NCBI GenBank assembly: GCA_902786745.1
Contig: CADADR010000003.1
Location: forward strand, 186,001 to 250,000
Direction of reading: 5' to 3'
From: an uncultured Bacteroidia bacterium
Lineage (GTDB): Bacteria; Bacteroidota; Bacteroidia; Bacteroidales; F082
Length of the DNA: 64,000 nt
Shown: positions 33,958 through 43,133 of the stretch, piece by piece
Layout of the letters: the number at the start of each line of letters is the position of its first letter
Numbering within the stretch: position 1 is the first letter of the stretch
Notes under the pieces: generated by a model
Databases searched by the model: none
What the model was told of the DNA's origin: nothing
Seen by the model: only the letters and a program-made list of their open reading frames with translations
Translations under genes and position numbers: made by a program

Positions 33958-34058
33958 GGAGGCAGCAGCCATGTCATCCCCACGCTGGTTCGCGCGTTGG
34001 ACTGGGATCTATGGCTGCGTCTGTTCTTCGTTGGCGGTTTATGCGCAGGGGATAAATC

Positions 34059-34094
34059 CGCCTGCTTAATATCCTGCGTCCCTACGGGACTTGG
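34059..34094. repeat. Direct repeat with GTCCCTACGGGAC palindrome, copy 2
   Basis: Second copy of the unit at 33920-33957. It overlaps the 3' end of the methyltransferase gene and provides its stop codon (TAG of GTCCCGTAG on the minus strand). Confidence 0.7.
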
Positions 34095-35104
34095 CTTTCT
34101 GCGGCCATCGAGACCATCGGTTCTATCGAAGCGTATTCTGTCGGCTTTTGCTTGCGACGGATGAGGATACGTGAAAACTTTTCTTTTCCATTTAATATAG
34201 GTTTAGCCAAATCGTATTCACTATCACAACCATGATTCAATATTCCAACAATTTCAAATTGGTCTGGATTATACTTGTCCAAAAACGTTACAGGAACACC
34301 CATTAACCCTCTATAATCCATTGGAATTATTGCTGTTGGACAACATTCGATTGCATCAAAATTATCATATTTTGGGTATTCGTCAGGATTATAAGTTTTA
34401 TACAAAATCATATCTTCATGGCGTTTAGGAATTTCCAAGTTTGTAAACCAATTCACTCCCGAAACTCGAATCATGCCTTCCCTATGGTCACCTGCAGTTG
34501 CGACATCTTCATATTTACTGAAAAAATGACCTGCTCCTCCTTTGAAGCCATAACCTAACCACAACTTGTTTTCCTTTATTAGAGGAAATATTTCTTTATA
34601 ATGTATTGCGTTCTGGTGCCCCACAATAACAAACTTTTTCTCATACTTCATCAATTGTGCGACATACTCTCGAAATAGCGAAAATGGTGGATTGGTCACT
34701 ACGATATCAGCCTCTTTCAATAGTTCAATGCACTCCTGGGAGCGAAAATCACCGTCACCTTTGAAATAATGAATCCCAATCTCTTCGGGGTCGGGCACAC
34801 GGTTGCCATTGCGGTCACCAAAATACTCCAACCAAATGGCTTGTTCGGCATCGTTTTGACTGAACAAGTCGCGGTTTTGGTTCTTGTAGCAAGTGGTAAT
34901 TAGCTTCTTCAAACCCAATTGCTCGAAATTGTAGCTGAAATAATGGAAAAAGTTGCTCACACGCGGATCGTCGCAATTACAAAGCACCGTCTTGCCCTTA
35001 AAATGCTCTTTATAATGCCTCAACTCGTTCTCAATATCAACAAGTTGAGTATAAAACTCATCCTTTTTTGCGTTCTTTGCTTGATTCAGGTTTTTATTGG
35101 CCAT
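34082..35104 (-). CDS. Adenine-specific DNA methyltransferase, EcoRI family
   Basis: 340-residue N6-adenine methyltransferase resembling M.EcoRI. Family features: the N-terminal block KNAKKDEFYTQLVDIENEL (residues 10-28), the S-adenosylmethionine region VLCNCDDPRVSNFF (40-53), the catalytic NPPF (138-141, in DIVVTNPPFSLF), and GYGFKGGAGHF later. The gene is clearly AT-richer than the surrounding core genes. The last 20 residues or so, after ILIRRKQK, look unlike the family and end at a stop codon supplied by a repeat, so the tail may be replaced. It should protect the host against a nuclease; the only nuclease nearby is the DUF262-HNH protein downstream, and no EcoRI-like endonuclease gene is visible. 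The target sequence cannot be read from the protein. Confidence 0.92.
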   Translation of the reverse strand: MANKNLNQAKNAKKDEFYTQLVDIENELRHYKEHFKGKTVLCNCDDPRVSNFFHYFSYNFEQLGLKKLITTCYKNQNRDLFSQNDAEQAIWLEYFGDRNGNRVPDPEEIGIHYFKGDGDFRSQECIELLKEADIVVTNPPFSLFREYVAQLMKYEKKFVIVGHQNAIHYKEIFPLIKENKLWLGYGFKGGAGHFFSKYEDVATAGDHREGMIRVSGVNWFTNLEIPKRHEDMILYKTYNPDEYPKYDNFDAIECCPTAIIPMDYRGLMGVPVTFLDKYNPDQFEIVGILNHGCDSEYDLAKPILNGKEKFSRILIRRKQKPTEYASIEPMVSMAAESQVP

Positions 35105-35173
35105 GCGGATAATAGTTTAGCACTTCTATTTTCCGCAAACACAATAAGATAAGGTGCAAGACTTACACTTATT

Positions 35174-35349
35174 GCGTTTAGCTTAGAGGCGGCCTCGCAT
35201 GGAAACCTCTACCAACAAATAAGATGCTTACACCTATTCGATGCAAGCATTGCTTTATTCGTTGGTCAGGTTTTCCAATCGGATGACTACCTGTTATTAT
35301 TTCTGATTGTTTATTTCCAAATAGTTTGCGAGGCTCTTGGCTAAACGCG
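35174..35349. repeat. Imperfect terminal inverted repeats framing about 176 bases (MITE-like)
   Basis: Left arm at 35174-35199 begins GCGTTTAGC and ends GCCTCGCA. Right arm at 35327-35349 is its reverse complement, apart from two mismatches and a 4-base difference. The inside holds further short inverted pieces (CAAGC/GCTTG-type around 35230-35255) but no open frame worth calling. It fills most of the gap 35105-35487. It could be a small non-autonomous element or a structured RNA; no transposase is present and no target duplication is clear. Confidence 0.5.
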
Positions 35350-35462
35350 AAATAATAGCTAATGCTTTGGTTTATACTATGTTATTTATTCTCTATTTTT
35401 ATCTCTAACGACGCTTTGTTCTTTATTTGGCGCAAAGATAGCGTATTTTTCTTATTAAACAC

Positions 35463-35470
35463 TATCTTTG
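35463..35470 (+). promoter_or_regulatory. Promoter -7 box for the transglutaminase lipoprotein
   Basis: TATCTTTG followed by GCAGC, 17 bases before the ATG at 35488. Confidence 0.6.
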
Positions 35471-35487
35471 CAGCAAACAATTTCAAC

Positions 35488-38040
35488 ATGAAAAACACCT
35501 TATTTATTCTCATTACCGCCTTTGCCTTGCTCTTTTCCGCCTGCTCAACCGAAAAGAATTTGGCTTTCAACGAAAAAGCAGCCTTGGAATTCCTTTACCA
35601 ATACATGCCGCTCGGCGACAGCGTGGACTACACCGAAGACTATTACCGCGAGTGCGTGCACTATGCCTTCCTCGCCAAGGAAGAGATGCCTTGGGGCGAA
35701 AATATCCCCGAGCGCGAGTTCAAGCATTTTGTGGTACCCGTCCGCGTCAACAACGAGAACCTCGACCGCTTCCGCGCCACCTATTATGAGGAACTGAAAG
35801 CACGCGTGAAGGAATTGTCGCTTTACGATGCCGTCCTCGAAGTGAACCATTGGTGCCACGAACACGTGAACTACAAGGGTAGCGATAGTCGCACCAGTGC
35901 GCCTATGGCCACCATCAAGACCTCGTGGGGTCGCTGCGGCGAGGAGTCGACGCTACTGGTAACCGCCTTGCGCACTGTGGGTATCCCTGCACGACAGGTC
36001 TACACCCCTCGCTGGGCCCACTGCGACGACAACCACGCGTGGGTGGAGGCTTGGGTGGACGGACAATGGCACTTCCTCGGCGCTTGCGAACCCGAGCCTG
36101 TGCTCGACTTAGGATGGTTCAACGAGCCCGCCTCGCGCACCTTATTACTACACACGCGCGTGTTTGGCGACTACGACGGCCCCGAGGAGGTCATCAGTCG
36201 TAGTGCCAACTACACGGAGATCAACGTGGTGGACAACTATGGTAAGACTGCCAAGACCACTTTCACCGTCGTAGACGAGAATGGTCAGCCTCAAGCCAAC
36301 CTGCCTGTGGAATTCAAGATATACAACTACGCCGAGTTCTGCACCGTTGTCACGAAAACTACAGACGAGAATGGTCAGACCTGGCTCACTGCTGGTTTGG
36401 GCTGCATGATGGCCTACGCCGCCAAAGACGGCAAGTTCGGCTTCCAAGTGTTCAAGTCGGGCGAACAAGAGAATGTCACCATCACCCTCAACCACGAGGA
36501 AGGCGCTGAAGAAGTCTTCGAATTCGACATGGTACCACCCGCCCCGACCAGCGTCTTGCCTGAGGTAACGGCTGAGATGCGTGCCGAGAACGACCGCCGC
36601 GTGGCCTACGAGGACTCGTTGCGCAACGCCTACATCGCCGACTGCAAGAAAGCTCAGATGAACGTGATCATGAATACGGGCAACAAAAAGCTTTGCAGTA
36701 TTCTTGAGAAGACCTGGGGCAACTGGCAGACCATCGCCGACTTCGTGAAATACGCCCAAGACAAGAACCAAGAGATCAAGGCTGTGGAGCTGCTCAGCAA
36801 CATCTCCGACAAGGACCTGCGCGATGTCAGCCTCGAAGTGCTGAAAGACCATCTCGACAACACGCCTGGTCTCGAGCAATCCATCATCTCCATGCCGCCT
36901 GAGCTTTATGCACAATACATCCTCAGTCCGCGCGTGAGCAACGAGATGCTGGTGCCTTACCGCAAGGCCCTCTCTGAATTCTTCCCCGAAACGGAACGTC
37001 AGCAATACCACGACAATCCCGCCCTTTTGGTGGAATGGGTGAAAAACAACATCAAAACCGATGACAACCTGAATCCTCAGCGTTACCCCATCTCGCCTTT
37101 AGGCGTCTTGAAGGCACGCAAGGCCGACCGTCATTCGCGCGACATCTTCTTCGTCAGCATGGCACGAAGCTTGGGCATCGCCGCACAAATCAACCCGGTG
37201 AATGGCAATGTGCAATACTTCGGCAAGGAATGGACCAATGTGGACTTTGAAGCTGCCGAACCCGCCAGTGCCGCTGAAGGATACTTGGACATCCAATACT
37301 TCCCCATCGCTTCCGTGGCCGACCCGAAATACTACACGCATTTCAGCATAAAGAAGTTCGATGGTAACAGCTTCCGCCTCTTGGCCTACGATGCCAAAGA
37401 CCCTGGCATCGACGATGGCATGATGCTCTCCTCTTTCGAGCATCCCACGCCTTTGGACGAGGGCTATTACATCCTCACGGCAGGCACCCGTTTGGATGAC
37501 GGCACCGCCTTGACCCACAGCCAATTCTTCACCATCAAGGCAGGTGAAACCACGCAGGTGAATCTCGTGTTGCGCCAGCCCAACGACGAGCTTCAAGTCG
37601 TCGGCAGTTTCTATGCCGACAGCAAGTTCACCGACCCTGAGACGGGCGAAGTGGGCAACGCCAAACAGCTCATCCAAGACGAGTATTTCATCCTCGGTCT
37701 TTTGGACCAAGGCAGCGAGCCCACCACCCATGCCATGCAGGACATCGCCGCCTTCCGCAAGGACTTTGAAGCCAGCAACCTGCCGATGATTTTCATCTTT
37801 AGCAGCAAAGAGGAATACGATAAGTTCAAACTAAAGAACTTCAGCGAGTTGCCCGAAGGCATCGTCTACGGCCTCGATGAAGGTGCCATCCGCGACGAGA
37901 TCGCCGACGGACTACATCTCAACACCGACAGCCGCCCCATCTTCCTCATCGCCAACGCCAACAGCGAGGTGGTGTTTATGAAGCAAGGCTATACCATCGG
38001 TTTGGGCGAGCAATTGCTGAAGGTGATGGCAAAATTGTAA
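35488..38040 (+). CDS. Transglutaminase-like domain lipoprotein
   Basis: 850-residue envelope lipoprotein. The ATG at 35488 gives the signal peptide MKNTLFILITAFALLFSAC with the lipidated Cys at 19; an open frame further upstream is non-coding. The transglutaminase-like core is at about 110-205: Cys150 in SWGRCGEEST, His183 in DDNHAWVEAW and an acidic third residue in GACEPEP, so a papain-like triad is plausible. A beta-sandwich module follows (about 235-330, with VVDENGQPQANLPVEFKIYN). The C-terminal 110 residues look thioredoxin-like (MIFIFSSKEEYDKF, then DSRPIFLIANANSEVVF) without a visible CxxC. It probably cuts or cross-links cell-surface peptides; the substrate is unknown. Confidence 0.87.
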   Translation: MKNTLFILITAFALLFSACSTEKNLAFNEKAALEFLYQYMPLGDSVDYTEDYYRECVHYAFLAKEEMPWGENIPEREFKHFVVPVRVNNENLDRFRATYYEELKARVKELSLYDAVLEVNHWCHEHVNYKGSDSRTSAPMATIKTSWGRCGEESTLLVTALRTVGIPARQVYTPRWAHCDDNHAWVEAWVDGQWHFLGACEPEPVLDLGWFNEPASRTLLLHTRVFGDYDGPEEVISRSANYTEINVVDNYGKTAKTTFTVVDENGQPQANLPVEFKIYNYAEFCTVVTKTTDENGQTWLTAGLGCMMAYAAKDGKFGFQVFKSGEQENVTITLNHEEGAEEVFEFDMVPPAPTSVLPEVTAEMRAENDRRVAYEDSLRNAYIADCKKAQMNVIMNTGNKKLCSILEKTWGNWQTIADFVKYAQDKNQEIKAVELLSNISDKDLRDVSLEVLKDHLDNTPGLEQSIISMPPELYAQYILSPRVSNEMLVPYRKALSEFFPETERQQYHDNPALLVEWVKNNIKTDDNLNPQRYPISPLGVLKARKADRHSRDIFFVSMARSLGIAAQINPVNGNVQYFGKEWTNVDFEAAEPASAAEGYLDIQYFPIASVADPKYYTHFSIKKFDGNSFRLLAYDAKDPGIDDGMMLSSFEHPTPLDEGYYILTAGTRLDDGTALTHSQFFTIKAGETTQVNLVLRQPNDELQVVGSFYADSKFTDPETGEVGNAKQLIQDEYFILGLLDQGSEPTTHAMQDIAAFRKDFEASNLPMIFIFSSKEEYDKFKLKNFSELPEGIVYGLDEGAIRDEIADGLHLNTDSRPIFLIANANSEVVFMKQGYTIGLGEQLLKVMAKL

Positions 38041-38070
38041 AAAAAAGACCGGCGTTGCCGGTCTTTTTTT
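38041..38070. terminator. Bidirectional terminator between the transglutaminase gene and infB
   Basis: AAAAAAGACCGGC / GCCGGTCTTTTTT with loop GTT, between two convergent genes whose stop codons touch it. Confidence 0.92.
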
Positions 38071-40961
38071 TACAACTTCCTTGCGATTTCCTTCTCAGTG
38101 TAACCCTCGATGATGTCGCCGACCTTGATGTCGTTGAAGTTCTCGATGTTCAAACCGCAGTCCATACCGGCACTGACTTCCTTGACGTCGTCTTTGTAAC
38201 GCTTCAAGGAGCCAAGCACGCCCGTGTAGATCACGATGCCATCGCGGATGACACGGACCTTAGTATTGCGGGTGACCTTGCCGTCCAAGACCATACAGCC
38301 GGCGATGGTACCGACCTTGCTGATCTTGAAGGTCTCACGGATCTCGAGGTTGCAAGTGACCACCTCTTCAATCTCGGGAGCCAACATGCCTTCGATAGCG
38401 GCCTTGATTTCTTCGATGGCAGTGTAGATGATGGAGTAGAGACGGATGTCGATCTTCTCGTTCTCAGCCATCTTACGCGCTTGTGCGGTAGGACGCACAT
38501 TGAAGCCCACGATGACGGCGTTGGATGCCGAAGCCAGCATGACGTCCGACTCGCTGATGGCACCCACCGACTTGTGGATGACGTTGACCTGCACCTCTTC
38601 GGTGGAAAGCTTCAGCAAGCTGTCGGCAAGAGCCTCCACGGAACCGTCCACGTCAGCCTTGACGATGATGTTGAGCTCCTTGAAGTCGCCGATGGCGATA
38701 CGACGGCCGATCTCATCCAAGGTGATGTGCGGACTGGTGCGGCGTGTCTGTTCGCGCTGCAGCTGCTCACGACGGTTGGCGATGGCTTTCACCTCGCGCT
38801 CGTCGGTCATCACGTTGAAGGCGTCACCCGGCATAGGAGCGCCATTCAGACCCAGCAACAGCACCGGCGTGGAAGGACCAGCCTCCTTGACGGGGCGGTT
38901 GTGGTCGTCGAACATGGCCTTCACCTTACCATAGGTAGTGCCAGCAAGCACCATGTCACCAATCTTCAAGGTGCCGTTCTGCACCAGGATCTTGGCCACA
39001 TAACCACGGCCCTTGTCCAAAGCGGACTCGATGACCGTACCCTTGGCCAGACGGTTGGGGTTAGCCTTCAGGTCGAGGAGCTCGGCCTCAAGCAGCACCT
39101 TCTCGAGCAATGCATCGACGTTAAGACCGATCTTAGCGGCGATTTCCTGGTCTTGGTACTTACCACCCCAGCTCTCGACGAGGATGTTCATGTTAGCGAG
39201 TTGCTCACGAATCTTGTCGGGGTTGGCAGTGGGCTTATCAATCTTATTCAGAGCGAAGACGATAGGCACGCCAGCGGCTTGGGCGTGGTTGATAGCCTCG
39301 ACGGTCTGAGGCATCACGCTGTCATCGGTAGCGATGACGATGATGGCGACGTCGGTGATCTTGGCACCACGGGCACGCATGGCCGTGAAGGCTTCGTGAC
39401 CAGGCGTATCCAAGAAGGTGATTTTCTTGCCACTCTCAGTGGTCACCTCGTATGCACCGATGTGCTGGGTGATACCACCTGCCTCACCGGCCACCACGTT
39501 GGTGTTACGGATATAGTCCAAGAGCTTGGTCTTACCATGGTCGACGTGACCCATGACAGTGACGACGGGGGCGCGAGGCACGAGATCCTCTTCCTTATCG
39601 ACCTCATCAGTCTCTGCTATGGCTTCTTGCACGTCGGCGCTGACGAAGTCGACTTGGAAGCCGAATTCCTCGGCCACCACGGTCAGGGCTTCAGCATCGA
39701 GACGCTGGTTGATGGACACAGGCATACCGAGGCTCATGCAGGTGCCGATGACCTTCACCACAGGCACGTTCATCATCGTCGCCAACTCGTTGGCTGTGAC
39801 GAACTCGGTCACCTTCAGCACCTTCTTGTCCTCTTCCTGGCGCATCATCTCCTCCATCATGCTGCCCGCCACCTGCTGACGCTTCTCGCGGCGGTGCTTG
39901 GAGGTCTTCGACTTACCCATGGGGGCGAGACGTGCCAAGGTGTCCTTGATCTGCTTCGAGATTTCCTCTTCGCTCAGCTCAGGCTTCTCTTCGCGCTTGC
40001 CTTTCTTGTCTTTCTTGCCAAGCTTCGGGCTGTCCTTGGGGCCTTTCTTGCCACCTTGGTCGGCAGGACGCGGGCCCTTGCCAGGCTTCTGTCCTTCCTG
40101 TTTCTTGCCACCGTTATTCACGTTGGCACCAGTGGGATCTTCAGACGAGCCCTCGGGCTTGCCCATGATGCGCTTACGCTTTTTCTTCTTCGTTTCGGCT
40201 TTGCCGTTTTTCTTCTCAACAGGCAATTCCAAGGTACCCAAAACGGTGGGACCTGTCAGCTTAGGCGCTTCCAATTTGATATGGCGAGGCTCAGCTTGCT
40301 TTTCTTCGGCCGGTTGTTCCTGTTGTGCAGGAGCAGCCTCAGCGGGAGTCTCCTTAACCACCTCAGGCTTTTTCACTTCAGCCTCGGGCTGTTTCTCCTG
40401 CTGCTTGGCCGGCTTTTCGGGTTCGCTCTTAGGCTTCTTTTCCTGTTTGGGCTTTTTCTCCAAGTCGATCTGACCGACAATCTTCAGCGAGATACCAGGT
40501 ACGCCTTGTTCTTCCTTCTCCACTTCCTTTTTAGGCTGAGCGGCAGGCTCCTTCGCCACAGGTTTTTCCTCCTTGGGCGTCTCTTTCTCCTTGGCAGGTT
40601 CAGAGGCAGCGTGGCTCTTGCCCGATTTCTTCACTGGCGTAGATATCGTGTTGGTGCGGATGATGACTTCATCATGATCCTCTTCCTCAACTGACTTTTG
40701 CGATTGCAATGCCGAATCAACGGAAACACTTCCACCCTTATAGGAGAGGTTGCCCAATTTCTTGGCCTCATTCTTCACTTCCTTCTCGCCCTGATATTCC
40801 TTCACGAGCAGCTCATACATCTCCGATGTGAGCTTCGTGTTGGGAGACGGGTCCACCTGGAATCCCTTCTTACCAAGGAATTCTACGATGGTATCCTTTC
40901 CCACATTGAATTCTTTTGCCGCTTTCGACAATCGAATTGAAAAATTAGTTTCTTCGGACAT
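38070..40961 (-). CDS. infB: Translation initiation factor IF-2
   Basis: 963-residue GTPase that places initiator tRNA on the ribosome. The N-terminus has the IF2_N helical motif ([26 protein letters not shown]). A long charged linker rich in Lys, Glu, Pro and Gln follows (about 95-350). The G domain centres on [10 protein letters not shown] (about residue 470), with switch [20 protein letters not shown] and NKIDKP. The C-terminal domains follow ([25 protein letters not shown], and the end [16 protein letters not shown]). It is last in rimP-nusA-infB. Confidence 0.98.
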   Translation of the reverse strand: MSEETNFSIRLSKAAKEFNVGKDTIVEFLGKKGFQVDPSPNTKLTSEMYELLVKEYQGEKEVKNEAKKLGNLSYKGGSVSVDSALQSQKSVEEEDHDEVIIRTNTISTPVKKSGKSHAASEPAKEKETPKEEKPVAKEPAAQPKKEVEKEEQGVPGISLKIVGQIDLEKKPKQEKKPKSEPEKPAKQQEKQPEAEVKKPEVVKETPAEAAPAQQEQPAEEKQAEPRHIKLEAPKLTGPTVLGTLELPVEKKNGKAETKKKKRKRIMGKPEGSSEDPTGANVNNGGKKQEGQKPGKGPRPADQGGKKGPKDSPKLGKKDKKGKREEKPELSEEEISKQIKDTLARLAPMGKSKTSKHRREKRQQVAGSMMEEMMRQEEDKKVLKVTEFVTANELATMMNVPVVKVIGTCMSLGMPVSINQRLDAEALTVVAEEFGFQVDFVSADVQEAIAETDEVDKEEDLVPRAPVVTVMGHVDHGKTKLLDYIRNTNVVAGEAGGITQHIGAYEVTTESGKKITFLDTPGHEAFTAMRARGAKITDVAIIVIATDDSVMPQTVEAINHAQAAGVPIVFALNKIDKPTANPDKIREQLANMNILVESWGGKYQDQEIAAKIGLNVDALLEKVLLEAELLDLKANPNRLAKGTVIESALDKGRGYVAKILVQNGTLKIGDMVLAGTTYGKVKAMFDDHNRPVKEAGPSTPVLLLGLNGAPMPGDAFNVMTDEREVKAIANRREQLQREQTRRTSPHITLDEIGRRIAIGDFKELNIIVKADVDGSVEALADSLLKLSTEEVQVNVIHKSVGAISESDVMLASASNAVIVGFNVRPTAQARKMAENEKIDIRLYSIIYTAIEEIKAAIEGMLAPEIEEVVTCNLEIRETFKISKVGTIAGCMVLDGKVTRNTKVRVIRDGIVIYTGVLGSLKRYKDDVKEVSAGMDCGLNIENFNDIKVGDIIEGYTEKEIARKL

Positions 40962-41003
40962 AGTTTCTTCTTTTGTTTCTCGTTTGTTTTATATGCCTAA
41001 GCA

Positions 41004-42263
41004 TCATTCGGCATCTTGTTCAAATTCAGCTTTCAGGATGCGGAACACTTCCTTGACGGTCTCTATCTCGAGGTCGGCACGCGAAGCCACTTCCTCGGGC
41101 GTATAGGAAAGCACGTTCTTAGCCGTGTCGCAGCCCATCTTGATGAGTGAGTCGATGACCCACTGGTCGATCTCGTCGGAGAACTCTTGCAGGTCGACAT
41201 CCTCTTCGGCGCTGTTGGCCTCGCTGTTACGGTAGACGTCGATCTCGTAGCCAGTCAGCTTACCGGCGAGCTTGATGTTGTAGCCGCCCTTTCCGATAGC
41301 CAAGCTGATCTGATCGTTTTCCATATACACATTGGCCATGGTGTTGTCGCTGCTCAGCACGATATTAGTGATCTTAGCCGGGCTCAAGGCACGGGTGATG
41401 AGCAGTTGCGGGTTGGTAGTCCAGTTGATGACGTCGATGTTCTCGTTGCGCAACTCGCGGACGATGCCGTGGATACGCGAGCCCTTCATGCCGACGCAGG
41501 CGCCAACGGGGTCGATACGGTCGTCGTACGACTCCACTGCCACCTTGGCGCGTTGGCCAGGTTCACGGACGATCTTCTTGATAGTGATAAGGCCGTCGTA
41601 GATCTCGGGCACCTCAGCTTCGAGCAAACGCTGCAGGAAGATCTCGGAGGTACGCGAAAGCGTCACCACGGGCGAACCGTTGACGCTCTCCACACTCTTC
41701 ACGATGGCGCGGATGGTGTCACCTTTCTTATATATGTCGGCAGGAATCTGCTCCATCTTGGGCAGAATCAGCTCGATGTTCTCGTCGTCGATGACCACGA
41801 TCTCGCGTTTCCACACATGGGCCACTTCGGCGGTGATGATCTCGCCAACTTTCTCCTTATACTTCTGGAAGATGTTTTCCTTCTCGTATTCGGCCACCTT
41901 GGTCTGAAGGTTCTGGCGCAAGGCGAGAATGTCGCGGCGACCGAAGTTTTCGATACGCAGCTCTTCGTTCACCTCTTCGCCCACTTCGAAGTCGGGCTCA
42001 ATCTTGATGGCGTCCGACAGCTTGATCTCGCGCAGCGGGTCGGTCAACTCATCGTCTTCCACCACGGTGCGGTTGTGGTAAATCTCGAAGTCGCCCTTGT
42101 CGACGTTCACGATGATATCGATGAAGTCGTCGGTTTCGGTTTCGAACTTCTTATTCAACATACCTCTGAACACATCTTCGATGATGCGCATCATGGCCTC
42201 ACGGTCAATGTTCTTGAATTCCTTGAATTCCGAGAAAGTTTCTACTAATTTGTAGTTATCCAT
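41004..42263 (-). CDS. nusA: Transcription termination/antitermination factor NusA
   Basis: 419-residue RNA-polymerase-binding factor. The N-terminal domain (1-130) is followed by S1 (about 135-205, GEIITAEVAHVWKREIVVID), then KH1 and KH2 (VGACVGMKGSRIHGIVREL and ISLAIGKGGYNIKLAGKLTGYEI). A short helical C-terminus contains LIKMGCDTAKNVLSYTPEEVASRADLE. Its 42-base spacing to infB and 25-base spacing to rimP fit one operon. Confidence 0.97.
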   Translation of the reverse strand: MDNYKLVETFSEFKEFKNIDREAMMRIIEDVFRGMLNKKFETETDDFIDIIVNVDKGDFEIYHNRTVVEDDELTDPLREIKLSDAIKIEPDFEVGEEVNEELRIENFGRRDILALRQNLQTKVAEYEKENIFQKYKEKVGEIITAEVAHVWKREIVVIDDENIELILPKMEQIPADIYKKGDTIRAIVKSVESVNGSPVVTLSRTSEIFLQRLLEAEVPEIYDGLITIKKIVREPGQRAKVAVESYDDRIDPVGACVGMKGSRIHGIVRELRNENIDVINWTTNPQLLITRALSPAKITNIVLSSDNTMANVYMENDQISLAIGKGGYNIKLAGKLTGYEIDVYRNSEANSAEEDVDLQEFSDEIDQWVIDSLIKMGCDTAKNVLSYTPEEVASRADLEIETVKEVFRILKAEFEQDAE

Positions 42264-42288
42264 TTTATATATGATTATTTATTGATTA

Positions 42289-42744
42289 TCAGAAAATTAT
42301 AGCAGGTTTGATTTCCACCTTCTTACGTTCAAAAAACATGTTGGCAGGCTCTTCGACGGGTTTCTTCTTCGAGGCTTTCTTAGGGGCAGGTGCAAACTCC
42401 ACCTTCTCGGCGTCGAAGCCCACAAGCTTGCCTTGCATCTTGCCCGTCTCCTTCGTCTTCACTTCCACGTCCTTGCCCACATACTTCTGCAGCTGTCGGT
42501 CAAGCTTCAAGGCGCCAGAGAGGCCCCATGAGAACACACTCAGCTCGTAGTCTTCCACATCGCGGTCGAGTTTCTCGTTGATATAACGGCTCAACTCGGC
42601 ACAGTGGTCGATGTTGACAGCCGTGTCGGCGTCGACATAGACCTCAATCACGTTGTTGGGCTTCACCTTCACTTCCACGAGGAAGCGGTCAGTGCCAGCA
42701 AGGGCTTCTTCACAGAGGGTTGCAACTTGTTCTTTGTCTATCAT
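42289..42744 (-). CDS. rimP: Ribosome maturation factor RimP
   Basis: 151-residue 30S maturation factor. Start at ATG 42744 (MIDKEQVATLCEEALAG); a frame open upstream would read through an interspersed repeat and is rejected. Core motifs: VEVKVKPNNVIEVYVDADTAVNIDHCAELSRYINEKLDR and the DYELSVFSWGLSGALKLDRQLQKYVGKDVEV block matching the family's ...VSSPGxxRPL... region. First gene of rimP-nusA-infB. Confidence 0.93.
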   Translation of the reverse strand: MIDKEQVATLCEEALAGTDRFLVEVKVKPNNVIEVYVDADTAVNIDHCAELSRYINEKLDRDVEDYELSVFSWGLSGALKLDRQLQKYVGKDVEVKTKETGKMQGKLVGFDAEKVEFAPAPKKASKKKPVEEPANMFFERKKVEIKPAIIF

Positions 42745-42767
42745 TTTAATCTTCAATCTTTTAAATC

Positions 42768-42791
42768 GGCCCTTCGACAAGCTCAGGGACC
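42768..42791. repeat. GGCCCTTCGACAAGCTCAGG repeat, copy 2
   Basis: GGCCCTTCGACAAGCTCAGG followed by GACC, in the leader of rimP between the tRNA terminator and the start codon. Related to 17021-17044, 51619-51642 and 58601-58624. Confidence 0.8.
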
Positions 42792-42805
42792 TTGGCTTTA
42801 ACAAT

Positions 42806-42837
42806 AAAAAAACCTGTTACTCAAAGTAGCAGGTCTT
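42806..42837 (-). terminator. Terminator of tRNA-Gln
   Basis: Hairpin ACCTGCTACT / AGTAACAGGT (one wobble pair) followed on the minus strand by seven T. It starts about 16 bases past the tRNA 3' end. Confidence 0.8.
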
Positions 42838-42852
42838 TTCTTCCACCTCAAG

Positions 42853-42923
42853 TTGTCGAGCAAGGATTCGAACCTTGACAGGCAGAACCAAAATCTGCAG
42901 TGCTGCCATTACACCACTCGACA
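42853..42923 (-). tRNA. tRNA-Gln (anticodon TTG)
   Basis: 71 bases on the minus strand. The 7-bp acceptor stem pairs TGTCGAG with CTCGACA, leaving discriminator A. The D arm contains GGTGTAATGGCAGC. The anticodon stem GCAGA / TCTGC encloses the loop TTTTGGT, so the anticodon is TTG (glutamine, CAA codons). The T arm AAGG-TTCGAAT-CCTT is standard. CCA is not encoded. Promoter at 42947-42954 and terminator at 42806-42837. Confidence 0.96.
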
Positions 42924-42946
42924 TCATTCGTTTCCGAATGCGGCTG

Positions 42947-42954
42947 CAAAAGTA
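42947..42954 (-). promoter_or_regulatory. Promoter -7 box for tRNA-Gln
   Basis: TACTTTTG on the minus strand, 24 bases before the mature tRNA 5' end. Confidence 0.6.
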
Positions 42955-43070
42955 CAACTAATTTCTTTACGCGCAAGAGATTTTTGCGTTTTTTTTGAAA
43001 AAAATTGCTTTTATGGCACAACAAAAAGCGTTTTTGCCGTTATTCCGTTTAGAGATAAGCCAAAAAACCG

Positions 43071-43078
43071 TATTTTTG
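43071..43078 (+). promoter_or_regulatory. Promoter -7 box for the DUF2723 gene
   Basis: TATTTTTG followed by GCAG, 56 bases before the ATG at 43134. The rest of 42955-43133 shows nothing else I can name. Confidence 0.55.
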
Positions 43079-43133
43079 CAGTTTGGCATAGGCCGAATTT
43101 GTTTCGATAAACAACAAACACTTTTATATCATT

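Noticed and set aside
34082..35104. Classical EcoRI-type II restriction system
   Set aside because: The methyltransferase is clear, but no EcoRI-like endonuclease gene is found on either side; the only nuclease nearby is of DUF262-HNH type.
35174..35349. Insertion sequence between the inverted repeats
   Set aside because: Too short for a transposase and no coding frame; kept only as a MITE-like repeat.
42745..42804. Longer start for RimP including an N-terminal SLSLSKGRF segment
   Set aside because: This segment is the interspersed repeat in translation; the family N-terminus fits the ATG at 42744.
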